The translations under genes were made by a program, and so were the position numbers. Shown here piece by piece: positions 8,930 to 17,687 of a DNA stretch of 64,000 nucleotides. The number at the start of each line of letters is the position of its first letter. Position 1 is the stretch's first letter. The stretch is taken from positions 94,624-158,623 of the forward strand of contig CACIPP010000002.1 of assembly GCA_902588515.1 (NCBI GenBank). The letters are read 5' to 3'. The stretch is from GCA-002704185 sp902588515. GTDB taxonomy: Bacteria > Pseudomonadota > Alphaproteobacteria > Pelagibacterales > Pelagibacteraceae. The notes below the pieces were generated by a model. The model made no database searches and was not told the DNA's origin. It worked only from the letters and a program-made list of their open reading frames with translations.

Positions 8930-9987
8930 TAAAATAATTTCTTAAAACTGTATGCTACGATAATGCCTAATACGATTGCTACAGTTATAGAGAAAATCGC
9001 ATAAATTTCAGGATTTTGATTTGAAATGTTTATCAGACCCTGAGAGAAAGAATTTAACTCAATTGGACCTTTTAAATTTGTAATGTTAACTGCCGGTATA
9101 ATTTTCTGCTGAAATAAATCATAACCAAATTTTAATCCACAACCAAGCACGACAACTGATAATATAGCTCTAAGTTGTTCACCTTTCATTTTAATATTAA
9201 TATATGTGCCTATTTGTGCACCAGTAACAGATCCTAAAACCAAAATTAAAACAAGATAAAAATCAATTGTATTATTTTGTAATGCGTGTAGCAGTGTAAC
9301 TCCTATCATTACAAATATCATTGCCAACAATGAAGTTCCTGGTACCAATTTTGCAGGCATACCTATTATATAAATTAAAATTGGAACTAATAAAAAAGCT
9401 CCACCTACACCAAGAATTGAGGATAATAATCCTATTAATATTCCAAAAAATATTGGAGGTATTACACTTATGTAAAGTTTAGAGGATCTGATTCTAGTTT
9501 TAAAAGGTAAATTATGTATCCAATAATGTTTATGTAGCTTTCGTCTTATAAATCTTCTATTTTTAATTCTTCTAATCTCACTCAGGCTTTCAAAAAGCAT
9601 TGACAGACCCACCAGAGTTAATAACCCAAAAAAAAGTATTGAAATTATATTATTTATTGAACCCTCATTCAAAAAATAATTAAAAATTTCAATACCGATT
9701 ATTGATCCAACTATACCCCCAACCAATATTAGGGCACCCATTTTTAAATCTAGTTGTCCTTTAAAATAATGTGCTAAAGTTCCCGAGACAGAGGCTGCTA
9801 AAATATTATTGGCTCCATTCGCCACAGCATATATCGGAGGTATTCCAAAAAAAATTAAAATTGGAGTCATTAAAAATCCTCCTCCTATACCAAGCATTCC
9901 CGTTAAAAGACCAACAATTGTGCTAATTAAAAGCAATAATGGCGCGTTTATAAATACTTCTGCTATTGGAAGATAAATATCAAACAT
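8929..9987 (-). CDS. TauE/SafE family anion permease
   Basis: 352 residues with two homologous halves of hydrophobic helices, each starting with a glycine-rich block: GLLTGMLGIGGGFLMTPILI in the first half and IGLLSSILGVGGAFLLVPIL in the second. This repeat is the hallmark of the TauE/SafE (DUF81) family, whose members export or import sulfite, sulfoacetate or other small organosulfur anions. A basic cytoplasmic loop (RRIKNRRFIRRKLHK) separates the halves. Substrate is unknown. It is the first gene of a two-gene minus-strand unit with the DUF3429-like gene. Confidence 0.88.
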   Translation of the reverse strand: MFDIYLPIAEVFINAPLLLLISTIVGLLTGMLGIGGGFLMTPILIFFGIPPIYAVANGANNILAASVSGTLAHYFKGQLDLKMGALILVGGIVGSIIGIEIFNYFLNEGSINNIISILFFGLLTLVGLSMLFESLSEIRRIKNRRFIRRKLHKHYWIHNLPFKTRIRSSKLYISVIPPIFFGILIGLLSSILGVGGAFLLVPILIYIIGMPAKLVPGTSLLAMIFVMIGVTLLHALQNNTIDFYLVLILVLGSVTGAQIGTYINIKMKGEQLRAILSVVVLGCGLKFGYDLFQQKIIPAVNITNLKGPIELNSFSQGLINISNQNPEIYAIFSITVAIVLGIIVAYSFKKLF

Positions 9988-10092
9988 TTATTTATTTTAT
10001 TATTAATCAATTATTCCTTGGTTAATGAAATGTCAAATAGGATAAATTAAACCTTGACCCACATATTTTATCAAAATATACCTCTACGAATT

Positions 10093-10374
10093 ATGGCGAA
10101 TTTTTGTGAATTAACTGGTAAAAAACCTATGAGCGGCAATAATGTTAGTCACTCAAACAACAAGACTAAAAGAAAATTTTATCCGAATATAAAAGAAGTT
10201 TCTTTGAAAAGTGAAATCTTAAAAAGAAATATTAAGGTTAAATTGTCTGCTAGAGCGTTAAAAGCGGTCGATTTTAAGGGAGGATTAGATGAGTACTTAC
10301 TTAAGGCAAAAAATAAAAACTTATCTCCTAAAATTAAAAAATTAAGAAAAATTATCATTTCGAAAAATAAATAA
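10093..10374 (+). CDS. rpmB: 50S ribosomal protein L28
   Basis: 93 residues from ATG at 10093, chosen because MANFCELTGKKPMSGNNVSHSN is where L28 proteins start; the frame extends 39 nt upstream without homology. The highly basic protein shows the L28 core, GNNVSHSNNKTKRKFYPN, and ends with a lysine-rich tail. It is part of the large ribosomal subunit near the tRNA exit site. The queuosine-precursor transporter gene follows after one base. Confidence 0.96.
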   Translation: MANFCELTGKKPMSGNNVSHSNNKTKRKFYPNIKEVSLKSEILKRNIKVKLSARALKAVDFKGGLDEYLLKAKNKNLSPKIKKLRKIIISKNK

Positions 10375-10375
10375 A

Positions 10376-10951
10376 TTGAAAAAGAACTTAAAAATTGTTC
10401 CTTTTGTAGTAGCAATGATGTTAATAGTATTAGCATCAAACTACCTTGTGCAGTTTCAATTTAATTTTTTAAATTTACAAAATATTTTAACTTGGGGAGC
10501 TTTTACTTATCCCATAGCATTTCTAGTAACCGATATTGCAAATAGAATTTATGGACTTAGTTTTGCAAAAAAAATTATTATTATTGGATTTATCTGGGGT
10601 GTCTTTATATCTTCATTGTTTTCATTAAAAGCTATTGATCTCATATCTATCAGAATTGTTGTTGGTTCTGGGATTGCATTTCTCGTTGCGCAAACAATGG
10701 ACGCTAAGATTTTCGATAAACTTAGAAATCTTAAGAGTTGGTTTATTCCTCCAATTGTATCATCATCAATCGCGTCATTTTTCGATACACTGATATTTTT
10801 CTCTATAGCCTTTTACAATACAGGTGTTCCTTGGATTACTTTATCAATAGGCGATTTTTGTGTAAAAATGTTAATGGCGTTATTGCTTTTAATACCATTT
10901 AGATTAATTATTTTAAATTTATTTCTAGTTAATCGACCTTTTTCTAATTGA
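10376..10951 (+). CDS. Queuosine precursor transporter (YhhQ/VUT family)
   Basis: 191 residues, about six hydrophobic helices. The segment TYPIAFLVTDIANRIYG is the conserved signature of the YhhQ/DUF165 family, which imports queuine or preQ0/preQ1 for tRNA queuosine modification. The only in-frame start just after rpmB is TTG at 10376; no ATG occurs until about residue 14, inside the first helix, so TTG is favoured. The 3' end overlaps the convergent cobT gene by 27 nt. YhhQ function is known from E. coli; the exact substrate here is inferred. Confidence 0.85.
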   Translation: MKKNLKIVPFVVAMMLIVLASNYLVQFQFNFLNLQNILTWGAFTYPIAFLVTDIANRIYGLSFAKKIIIIGFIWGVFISSLFSLKAIDLISIRIVVGSGIAFLVAQTMDAKIFDKLRNLKSWFIPPIVSSSIASFFDTLIFFSIAFYNTGVPWITLSIGDFCVKMLMALLLLIPFRLIILNLFLVNRPFSN

Positions 10952-12700
10952 TTTTTTAGAAAAAAGATCAACCAGTCTATCAACGATAGCATCTCCTAGC
11001 TCTGACACATCCGCAATTTTCAATGCATTATCGTAATAATTTGTTACGTCATGTCCGATTCCAATTGCATTAATTTCTATGTCTGAATGATTTTCAATCC
11101 ATTTTATAACTTTTTTTAAATGAAGTTCTAAATAATTCCCGGGATTGACAGATAATGTAGAGTCGTCAACAGGCGCGCCATCTGAAATTACCATTAATAT
11201 TTTCCTTTCTTCTTTCCTTTTTTTTAAGCGGCTATGAGCCCACAAAATTGCTTCACCATCGATATTTTCTTTTAATATGCCCTCTTTTAGCATTAAACCT
11301 AAATTACTTTTTGCTCGTCTCCAAGGTAAATCAGCTGATTTGTAAATTATATGACACAAATCATTAAGTCTCCCAGGGTTTTCAATTTTATTTTTCATCC
11401 AAATCTCTCTACTTTTTCCGCCCTTCCAATTCATAGTAGTAAAGCCTAATATTTCTACTTTAACAGAACATCTTTCGAGTGTTCTTGATAGTATGTCAGC
11501 ACATATTGCGGCTATGGTTATTGGTCGACCGCGCATAGATCCGGAATTATCTATTAGGAGAGTTACAACAGTGTCTTTAAAATCAATATCTTTCTCTTTT
11601 TTATAGGATAATGAATTAAAAGGGTCCATGATAACTCTCGGTAGCTTTGAAGAATCTAATAAACCTTCTTCAAGATCAAAGTTCCATGACCTGTTTTGTT
11701 TTGCTAGTAGCTTTCTTTGAAGTTTATTGGCTAGTCTTGATATAAAAGTTTGAAGATTTGACATCTGTAAATCTAAATTATTTCTAAGTTTAAATATTTC
11801 ATCACCTGTTATTAGATCTTTTGCATCGATAATTTTGTCAAACTTATTTGTGAAAATTTTATATTTATTAATTCCTCCATCTTTTGATGATTTTCGTTGC
11901 ATATTTTGCATATCATTATCATCACTATCTTCTAAGAATACCTCTGTATTATTCATCTCAGGATCGAATTCAATTTCAGGCACAATACTTTCCATATCTA
12001 TATTTTGTTCATCAGAGTTTTGATCCTGCTCATTTTCTAACTGTTGTTGCTGATTTTCATTTTGATCATTATTGTCCTCATTTTCATCATTTTGAACATT
12101 TTGTGGGTTTGTATCTTGATCTTTTAAATCCAAATCTTGAATAATAGAATTAATATTGTCGGAATATTGTTTTTGGTCATTTATATTTTTGCTTAGATTT
12201 AATACTTTATTCATTATTTTTTCATTAAAAAATTCATCCCATCGATCAAAATCTTTTTTTTTATTACTAGGTACTTTAAAATTCATTAGTTTTTTTCTTA
12301 AATATGCTTCAAATGCATCAGCAATAAAATTTTGAGAGTGGATTTCGCTATTTGTAATTTTTTTCGTATAAAAATCATTAATATTTTTTTTTACTCCATC
12401 GTACTGTTCGCTACCAATTTTTTCGTATCTAATTTTTTCAGCAATCTTATATAAACTTTTGCTTATTTGTCCGACAGGTTCATTTTTTTTGGAAATTTTC
12501 TCATCATTATATTTAATTTTTAAAGCCTGACTATCTAACGTGACTCTAGCTTCAATAATTTCTTCTTTGTTCTTTAATGAAAAAAGTTGAGGAGGACTTA
12601 TCGTATTGAACTTTTCTTTTTTTTCTTTAATATTCTTCCTAGCTAAAGCTTTAGCTGTGGACTGTAGTGCATTCTTTATCTTTTCTAGATTATTATCCAT
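10925..12700 (-). CDS. cobT: CobT-like von Willebrand A protein
   Basis: 591 residues. The N-terminal half is charged and largely alpha-helical with a very acidic Asn/Gln/Asp/Glu-rich stretch in the middle. The C-terminal half is a vWA domain with a clear MIDAS site (DNSGSMRG) and later GHDVTNYYDNA. This is the architecture of the CobT subunit of aerobic cobaltochelatase, which with AAA+ CobS drives metal insertion by CobN. It overlaps cobS by 8 nt and follows it. No cobN or other corrin gene is in the window, and SAR11 bacteria are reported not to make B12, so a different client is likely. Confidence 0.88.
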   Translation of the reverse strand: MDNNLEKIKNALQSTAKALARKNIKEKKEKFNTISPPQLFSLKNKEEIIEARVTLDSQALKIKYNDEKISKKNEPVGQISKSLYKIAEKIRYEKIGSEQYDGVKKNINDFYTKKITNSEIHSQNFIADAFEAYLRKKLMNFKVPSNKKKDFDRWDEFFNEKIMNKVLNLSKNINDQKQYSDNINSIIQDLDLKDQDTNPQNVQNDENEDNNDQNENQQQQLENEQDQNSDEQNIDMESIVPEIEFDPEMNNTEVFLEDSDDNDMQNMQRKSSKDGGINKYKIFTNKFDKIIDAKDLITGDEIFKLRNNLDLQMSNLQTFISRLANKLQRKLLAKQNRSWNFDLEEGLLDSSKLPRVIMDPFNSLSYKKEKDIDFKDTVVTLLIDNSGSMRGRPITIAAICADILSRTLERCSVKVEILGFTTMNWKGGKSREIWMKNKIENPGRLNDLCHIIYKSADLPWRRAKSNLGLMLKEGILKENIDGEAILWAHSRLKKRKEERKILMVISDGAPVDDSTLSVNPGNYLELHLKKVIKWIENHSDIEINAIGIGHDVTNYYDNALKIADVSELGDAIVDRLVDLFSKKSIRKRSIN

Positions 12701-13685
12701 CTTTATCAGACGATTGATTATCCGATATATTGTCTTTTATTTCCTGACCAAAACATCTTTGATAATACTCTGATACTATTGCTCTTTCTAATTCATCGCA
12801 CTTGTTTAAAAAAGATATTTTAAATGCGTGCGAAAGATCTTTAAAAATTTTATAGTTATCTGCCCATGTAATAACAGTTCGAGGGCTCATTACCGTTGAT
12901 ATATCTCCATTAGCAAAACCATTTCTTGTAAGATTAGCGGTTTTCACCATATTGCTTATTATTTTTTTTCCTTCTGCATTATTTAAATGATTGCATTTAG
13001 CTAATATAATTTCTTCCTCCTTCTCTTGTTTCAAATAATTTAGTGCTGTTACAATATTCCATCTATCCATTTGTCCTTGATTGATTTGTTGGGTTCCGTG
13101 ATATAATCCAGTTGTATCACCTAATCCGATCGTATTCGTGGTTGCGAATAGTCTAAAAAAATTGTGTTGTTTAATTACTTTGTTTTTATCGAGAAGAGTA
13201 AATTTTCCATCACTTTCTAAAACTCTTTGAATTACAAACATAACATCAGGTCTACCAGCATCATATTCGTCAAATACTAAAGCAACTGGGTTTTGCAACG
13301 ACCAAGGAATAATACCTTCTTTGAATTCTGTAATCTGCTTGTTCTCTTTAATTACAATGGCGTCTTTACCTATCAAATCTATTCTACTAATATGACTGTC
13401 GAGGTTAACCCTAATACATGGCCAGTTAAGTCTTGCAGCTACTTGTTCTATATGTGTTGATTTTCCTGTTCCGTGAAAACCCTGTATTAAAACCCTTCTA
13501 TTGTTTGAAAATCCAGCGAGTATCGCTAAAGTAGTATCTTTATCAAAAATATAATTTTCATCAATTTCAGGAACATACATATTTTTCTTCGAGAACGCTT
13601 TCACTTCCATGTCTGTATCAATATTGAAAGTCTGTTTAACAGATATTTTTAAATCAGGTTGGTTTTCGAATGTTACTTGGCTCAT
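12693..13685 (-). CDS. cobS: CobS-like AAA+ ATPase
   Basis: 330 residues of the MoxR-related AAA+ class. The Walker A is QGFHGTGKST, the Walker B ALVFDEYDAGRPDV, and sensor 1 lies in FRLFATTNTIGLGD; YHGTQQINQGQMDRW is the typical CobS segment with the arginine-finger region. The N-terminal NVPEI-type stretch reads YVPEIDENY. It would form a hexamer that works with CobT. The start overlaps the stop of the upstream J-domain gene by 4 nt and the stop overlaps cobT by 8 nt, giving a tightly coupled three-gene unit. Confidence 0.92.
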   Translation of the reverse strand: MSQVTFENQPDLKISVKQTFNIDTDMEVKAFSKKNMYVPEIDENYIFDKDTTLAILAGFSNNRRVLIQGFHGTGKSTHIEQVAARLNWPCIRVNLDSHISRIDLIGKDAIVIKENKQITEFKEGIIPWSLQNPVALVFDEYDAGRPDVMFVIQRVLESDGKFTLLDKNKVIKQHNFFRLFATTNTIGLGDTTGLYHGTQQINQGQMDRWNIVTALNYLKQEKEEEIILAKCNHLNNAEGKKIISNMVKTANLTRNGFANGDISTVMSPRTVITWADNYKIFKDLSHAFKISFLNKCDELERAIVSEYYQRCFGQEIKDNISDNQSSDKDG

Positions 13686-14335
13686 GCTATATTTTTTTGT
13701 TCCTCAATTGTTGTTTTTAAGTATGTATATGCAATTGTTATATCTTTTAATTTTTCTTCATATTCTTTATTCCCAGAGTTCATATCAGGATGGTATCTTT
13801 TAACAAGTTTTTTAAATTGTTCTCTAATCCCATACCAATCAACATTAGCATCTAAATTCATTTTTTTTAATGCTGATAACTGTTTCTCGTTATATTTGGA
13901 CTTATTTTTATTTAAATTATTTTTAAATTTTGAAAAAATCAACAATTCGTCTTCAATTGCATTACTCCACAACTTTTGAAAAAAATTGTCTCTTGATCCA
14001 AATTTTTGTGTTTTTCTATGGCCCACGATGTCATCGTACATAAAATTTTCAATTTCTGTTTGTGACATACCATCAAAGAAATCCCATTTTTTATTATAAT
14101 CTGTAATATGTTTTTCGCAAAACCAGAGATAATGTAAGCTATTTTTTGATGGCGCTTTGAATTCACCAATTTGATCACAGTTTTCCCAATCGCAACAAAT
14201 ATTTTTATTTTCTTTAAGATGAAGATTATAGTGGTCGTAACACAAATTTTTATATTCTTTATTCTTTTTATCGCGAATCAAAACTTTTTTGTACGAAGGC
14301 TCTGTACAATTAATATTTTCACATTTTTTTTTCAT
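13682..14335 (-). CDS. J-domain protein associated with cobS/cobT
   Basis: 217 residues. The C-terminal 70 residues hold a J domain with the HPD tripeptide in VKRYHPDMNSGNKEYEEKL, needed to stimulate Hsp70. The N-terminal part has paired cysteines and histidines (CENINC, ICCDWENC, FCEKHI), likely a metal-binding region, and DFFDGMSQTEIENF. Proteins of this layout sit upstream of cobS in many alphaproteobacteria. The 4-nt overlap with cobS points to a joint role: perhaps a DnaK-type chaperone is recruited to the CobS/CobT machine, which is inference. Confidence 0.85.
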   Translation of the reverse strand: MKKKCENINCTEPSYKKVLIRDKKNKEYKNLCYDHYNLHLKENKNICCDWENCDQIGEFKAPSKNSLHYLWFCEKHITDYNKKWDFFDGMSQTEIENFMYDDIVGHRKTQKFGSRDNFFQKLWSNAIEDELLIFSKFKNNLNKNKSKYNEKQLSALKKMNLDANVDWYGIREQFKKLVKRYHPDMNSGNKEYEEKLKDITIAYTYLKTTIEEQKNIA

Positions 14336-14359
14336 TTAATATATATTATAAATAATTTC

Positions 14360-14614
14360 ATGAGATTAGAAGAAAATATTAAAAAAAAACTTGTAAAAAG
14401 TTTAAATATTGAAGATATAGAAGTTATAAATAATTCACATTACCATCAAGGCCACAAAGATTCTCCTAACAATAATAATAGTCATTTTTTAATTAAAATA
14501 AAAAGCAAAACTTTGTCCAAAGAAAATAAATTAAAAATTCATAGAATGATTTACTCTTCGTTAGTAGAAGAAATGTCAATTATTCATGCACTAGAAATAA
14601 AAATTAATGAGTAA
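14360..14614 (+). CDS. bolA: BolA family protein
   Basis: 84 residues from ATG at 14360 (MRLEENIKKKLVKSL), chosen because BolA homology begins there. The frame is open far upstream but that part is antisense to the J-domain gene. The fold is recognisable from VINNSHYHQGHKD, the histidine-rich loop that takes part in [2Fe-2S] sharing with monothiol glutaredoxins, and the later SHFLIKI and HRMIYSSLVEEM segments. BolA proteins act in iron-sulfur trafficking. The last 11 nt overlap the convergent CorC-type gene. No glutaredoxin gene is adjacent here. Confidence 0.9.
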   Translation: MRLEENIKKKLVKSLNIEDIEVINNSHYHQGHKDSPNNNNSHFLIKIKSKTLSKENKLKIHRMIYSSLVEEMSIIHALEIKINE

Positions 14615-15878
14615 TTTTATTCTTTTCAGGTAAAGTAACTTTTAATTGTGTTATTTGATTATTTTTTTTATTTAATATTTCAAATAAAATATTGTTGAAT
14701 TTAAAAGTTTGTCCAACATCGGGAAACGTTTCAGTTTCATAAATTAAAAATCCTGCTACAGTAGATGAATTCTTTTCATTTAAGTTTAGGTCGAGCGTTC
14801 TGTTCATGTCTCTAATATTGACGTCTCCTCTAACTCTAAAAATGTTTTTTCCAATTTTTCTAATGCCTATTGTTGATAAGTCGCTCTCATCGAAAATATT
14901 TCCAACAATTTCCTCTATGATATCCTCTAAAGATATTAGCCCCATTAATTCACCGTACTCATCCACAACAAATGCAATTTTTTCGTGACGGTCAATGAAT
15001 GCATTTAACTGATCTTTAACTTTAGTTGTTTCAGGAATGAACCATGGATCTAATGTACTATCGTTAATATTTTTTAAATCTATTTTTCCACTTTCATTTA
15101 TATTTGCGAGAAGTTTTTTAGCATGAACAACTCCTAAAATATTATTTGGACTTTCTTTCCAAACAGGTATTCTGCTAAAAGAGCTTTGTGAGATTTTTTT
15201 AAAATATTCCTCTGGCTGATCTATATTAATAGAGTAAATATTTTTCCTGTGTGTCATAATTTTTTCTACTGTCATTTCCTTTAAATCTAGTATTCCATTT
15301 AGCATATCTCTTTCATCCTTAAGAAGAATTCCCTCATCTTCGTGCATATTTATAATATTTCTAATATCTTCTCTTACAGAAGCATCTGTAACTTTTTGTT
15401 TTTCAATATTAAATATTTTAAAAATTAGCAGGTTAAATTTCTTTATGATGTAAACGAAAGGACTAAAAAACTTTAAAAAAAGTGTTAGTATAAATGACAA
15501 GGTTAGGGCGTATCTATCTGGTTTTAACAAAGCGATATTTTTTGGAAGTATTTCAGCAAAAATTACAATTAGGACAGACATAACGATGGTTGAATAAATT
15601 ACACCATCATCACCATAAAACTTTATTAGTATAGCGGTTGCCAAAGCAGAGGCTAAAATATTTACAAAATTATTACCAACTAAAATTGAACTGACAAGAT
15701 CATTCTTTTTTTCAATGAGTTTTAAAACTCTCAAAGCATTTTTGTCTCCTTTATTTGCTAACTTATGGATTTTACTTTTTCGAATTGAAGTTATGGATGT
15801 TTCCGATCCTGATAATATAGCAGAAATTACAATTAAGCAGATAATATATATTACAGAGACAAGATTAAGATTTTCCAT
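14604..15878 (-). CDS. CNNM/CorC (HlyC/CorC) family transporter
   Basis: 424 residues. The first 200 residues form a DUF21 membrane domain with four hydrophobic segments, starting SVIYIICLIVISAILSGSETS. Two CBS motifs follow (around MTHRKNIYSINIDQPEEYF and FVVDEYGELMGLISLEDIIEEIVG), and the C-terminal 90 residues are the CorC_HlyC transport-associated domain (VRGDVNIRDMNRTLDLNL). Relatives transport Mg2+ or regulate its efflux. It lies 1 nt after aroB in the aroK-aroB-corC order and overlaps bolA by 11 nt. Confidence 0.93.
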   Translation of the reverse strand: MENLNLVSVIYIICLIVISAILSGSETSITSIRKSKIHKLANKGDKNALRVLKLIEKKNDLVSSILVGNNFVNILASALATAILIKFYGDDGVIYSTIVMSVLIVIFAEILPKNIALLKPDRYALTLSFILTLFLKFFSPFVYIIKKFNLLIFKIFNIEKQKVTDASVREDIRNIINMHEDEGILLKDERDMLNGILDLKEMTVEKIMTHRKNIYSINIDQPEEYFKKISQSSFSRIPVWKESPNNILGVVHAKKLLANINESGKIDLKNINDSTLDPWFIPETTKVKDQLNAFIDRHEKIAFVVDEYGELMGLISLEDIIEEIVGNIFDESDLSTIGIRKIGKNIFRVRGDVNIRDMNRTLDLNLNEKNSSTVAGFLIYETETFPDVGQTFKFNNILFEILNKKNNQITQLKVTLPEKNKITH

Positions 15879-15879
15879 T

Positions 15880-16968
15880 TTATTTCACTAATGGCATGAA
15901 GCTATTATTAATATCTGAACTTCTTATAATTGATTGCCCTATTTTTTTTAATAAAATCAAATTAATTTTTTTTCCTTTAAATTTTTTATCGTTTTTTATA
16001 ATTTTTAAAAATATTTTAATATTTTTTTTATTCATAAAGGTTTTATAATTATAATTAAGCTTATTTACTTTGTAAAAATTTATAATTCTTTCAAAGTCTT
16101 GTATTGAAAGAAATTTTTTATTTAATGATATTTTGCAAGCTACTATCATTCCTATTAAAACAGCCTCTCCATGTATTATTTTAGATGAATAATTAAATTT
16201 TGTTTCTAAGGCATGTGCAAATGTATGACCGAAATTTAAAATTGCTCTAATATTTTTTTCTTTTTCGTCTTTTTTAACAATAATAGCTTTACATTTACAA
16301 CTTTCAATAATTGCTTTTGAAATAATATTAGTATCCCTTCTTTTTAAAATTGACTTAGTATTTTTTTCTAACCAAGAGAAAAACTTTGAATTCATTATAA
16401 GTGAATATTTTAATATTTCCGCGAAACCAGCAACTATATGCCTCTGGGGTAACGTTTTAAGTGTTTCTAAATCTATGATTACTAAATCTGGTTGGAAAAA
16501 AGTTCCAATTAGATTTTTTCCATATTTATTATTTATTCCGGTTTTACCACCAATAGAGGAGTCAACTTGAGATAACAATGTAGTAGGAATTTGAATAAAT
16601 TTTATTCCTCTCTTAAATATACTGGCTGCAAAACCAGACAAATCCCCAACAACACCGCCGCCAAGTGATACTATTAGATCATCTCTTGAAAAATTATTTT
16701 TAGATAACTTATTATTAATATTAATAATATTTTTAATGTTTTTTGATTTTTCGCCGTCTTTTATATCTAAACTTATAAAATTTTTCTTCGCAAATGATTT
16801 TTTAACCATTAGTTTATATTTTTTGGGTACTTTATTAGTGGATATTAAAATTACATTTTTAACTCCTGAAAGTTTCTGTTTGTACAAAATTTGAATCTTT
16901 TGTAACAAGTTGGATCCAACATAAATTGGATATTTACTAGACTTTACTCTTACGTATATTTTTTTCAT
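15880..16968 (-). CDS. aroB: 3-dehydroquinate synthase
   Basis: 362 residues. The enzyme cyclises DAHP to 3-dehydroquinate, the second step of the shikimate pathway, using NAD+ and a metal. Motifs seen are DGEKSKNIKNI, the NAD-binding LIVSLGGGVVGDLSGFAA block, PTTLLSQVDSSIGGKTGIN, and the metal ligand stretches ending in LNFGHTFAHALE and HGEAVLIGM. It overlaps the aroK stop by 4 nt, so aroK and aroB are coupled and both feed chorismate synthesis. Confidence 0.96.
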   Translation of the reverse strand: MKKIYVRVKSSKYPIYVGSNLLQKIQILYKQKLSGVKNVILISTNKVPKKYKLMVKKSFAKKNFISLDIKDGEKSKNIKNIININNKLSKNNFSRDDLIVSLGGGVVGDLSGFAASIFKRGIKFIQIPTTLLSQVDSSIGGKTGINNKYGKNLIGTFFQPDLVIIDLETLKTLPQRHIVAGFAEILKYSLIMNSKFFSWLEKNTKSILKRRDTNIISKAIIESCKCKAIIVKKDEKEKNIRAILNFGHTFAHALETKFNYSSKIIHGEAVLIGMIVACKISLNKKFLSIQDFERIINFYKVNKLNYNYKTFMNKKNIKIFLKIIKNDKKFKGKKINLILLKKIGQSIIRSSDINNSFMPLVK

Positions 16969-17468
16969 AAAAGTTTTATAATTTTATTTGCAATATTTTC
17001 TTTGTTAGTTTTATATACCTTAATTTTTACGTCAGCTTTTGCATAGGTGCTTTTTCTTTGTTTGATAATATCATCTATAGATTTTTTTAAATTACTATAG
17101 TCAAGTAGAGGTCTTAAATTTTTAGATTTTTTAAGACGATCAAACAAAATATCTTTGTTAACATCAATCCAAAACGATTTTCCAACTTTTGAGATAATAG
17201 CTCTAATATTTTTATTCATAAACGCCCCACCACCTATTGATACAATCTTTTTTTCACCATTTATAAATTTTTTACAAATTATTTCTTCAATATTTCTAAA
17301 ATACACTTCACCTTTCTTTTTAAAAATATCTTTAATTTTACTCTTAGTTTTTTTTTCAATTTCTTCATCAATATCAATGTAACAAAGACCGGTTTTTTTT
17401 GATATTTGACGCCCAATTGAGCTTTTACCCGATCCCATCATTCCAACTAATACAATTGTTTTGACCAT
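16965..17468 (-). CDS. aroK: Shikimate kinase
   Basis: 167 residues of the P-loop NMP-kinase fold. The Walker A is VLVGMMGSGKSSIGRQ, the shikimate-binding DID motif is CYIDIDEEIE, and SIGGGAFMN is the second shikimate-binding block, with the lid at NLRPLLD. It phosphorylates shikimate at O3. First gene of the minus-strand aroK-aroB-corC unit, and diverges from the small membrane-protein gene at 17538 across about 70 nt. Confidence 0.96.
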   Translation of the reverse strand: MVKTIVLVGMMGSGKSSIGRQISKKTGLCYIDIDEEIEKKTKSKIKDIFKKKGEVYFRNIEEIICKKFINGEKKIVSIGGGAFMNKNIRAIISKVGKSFWIDVNKDILFDRLKKSKNLRPLLDYSNLKKSIDDIIKQRKSTYAKADVKIKVYKTNKENIANKIIKLL

Positions 17469-17537
17469 TGCTAAAATTTTAATAATAATTTAATAACACA
17501 ATTTTGACTAAAATGTTTATATACTTAATAATAATAT

Positions 17538-17687
17538 ATGTTTAAAACAAAGTTTTTTTTAAAATCAGCATTTCTATTATCTGTTATATTTGGTTTTATG
17601 TATTTTGTAAATTACCTAGACTTATCTCCTGAAACAAAAGACGTAATAAAAAAAATAAAAAATGATGTCATTGTCAAAATTAAATAA
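17538..17687 (+). CDS. Small single-span membrane protein, 49 residues
   Basis: A short frame with ATG at 17538 encodes a basic N terminus (MFKTKFFLKSA), one hydrophobic helix (FLLSVIFGFMYFVNYL) and a charged tail with many lysines. Its last 26 nt overlap the start of the 582-residue exported protein in another frame, so translation is likely coupled. It lies at the divergent promoter region beside aroK and is the first frame on the + strand. No family is recognised. The coding assignment rests on the clean start, the plausible membrane topology and the tight overlap. Confidence 0.6.
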   Translation: MFKTKFFLKSAFLLSVIFGFMYFVNYLDLSPETKDVIKKIKNDVIVKIK

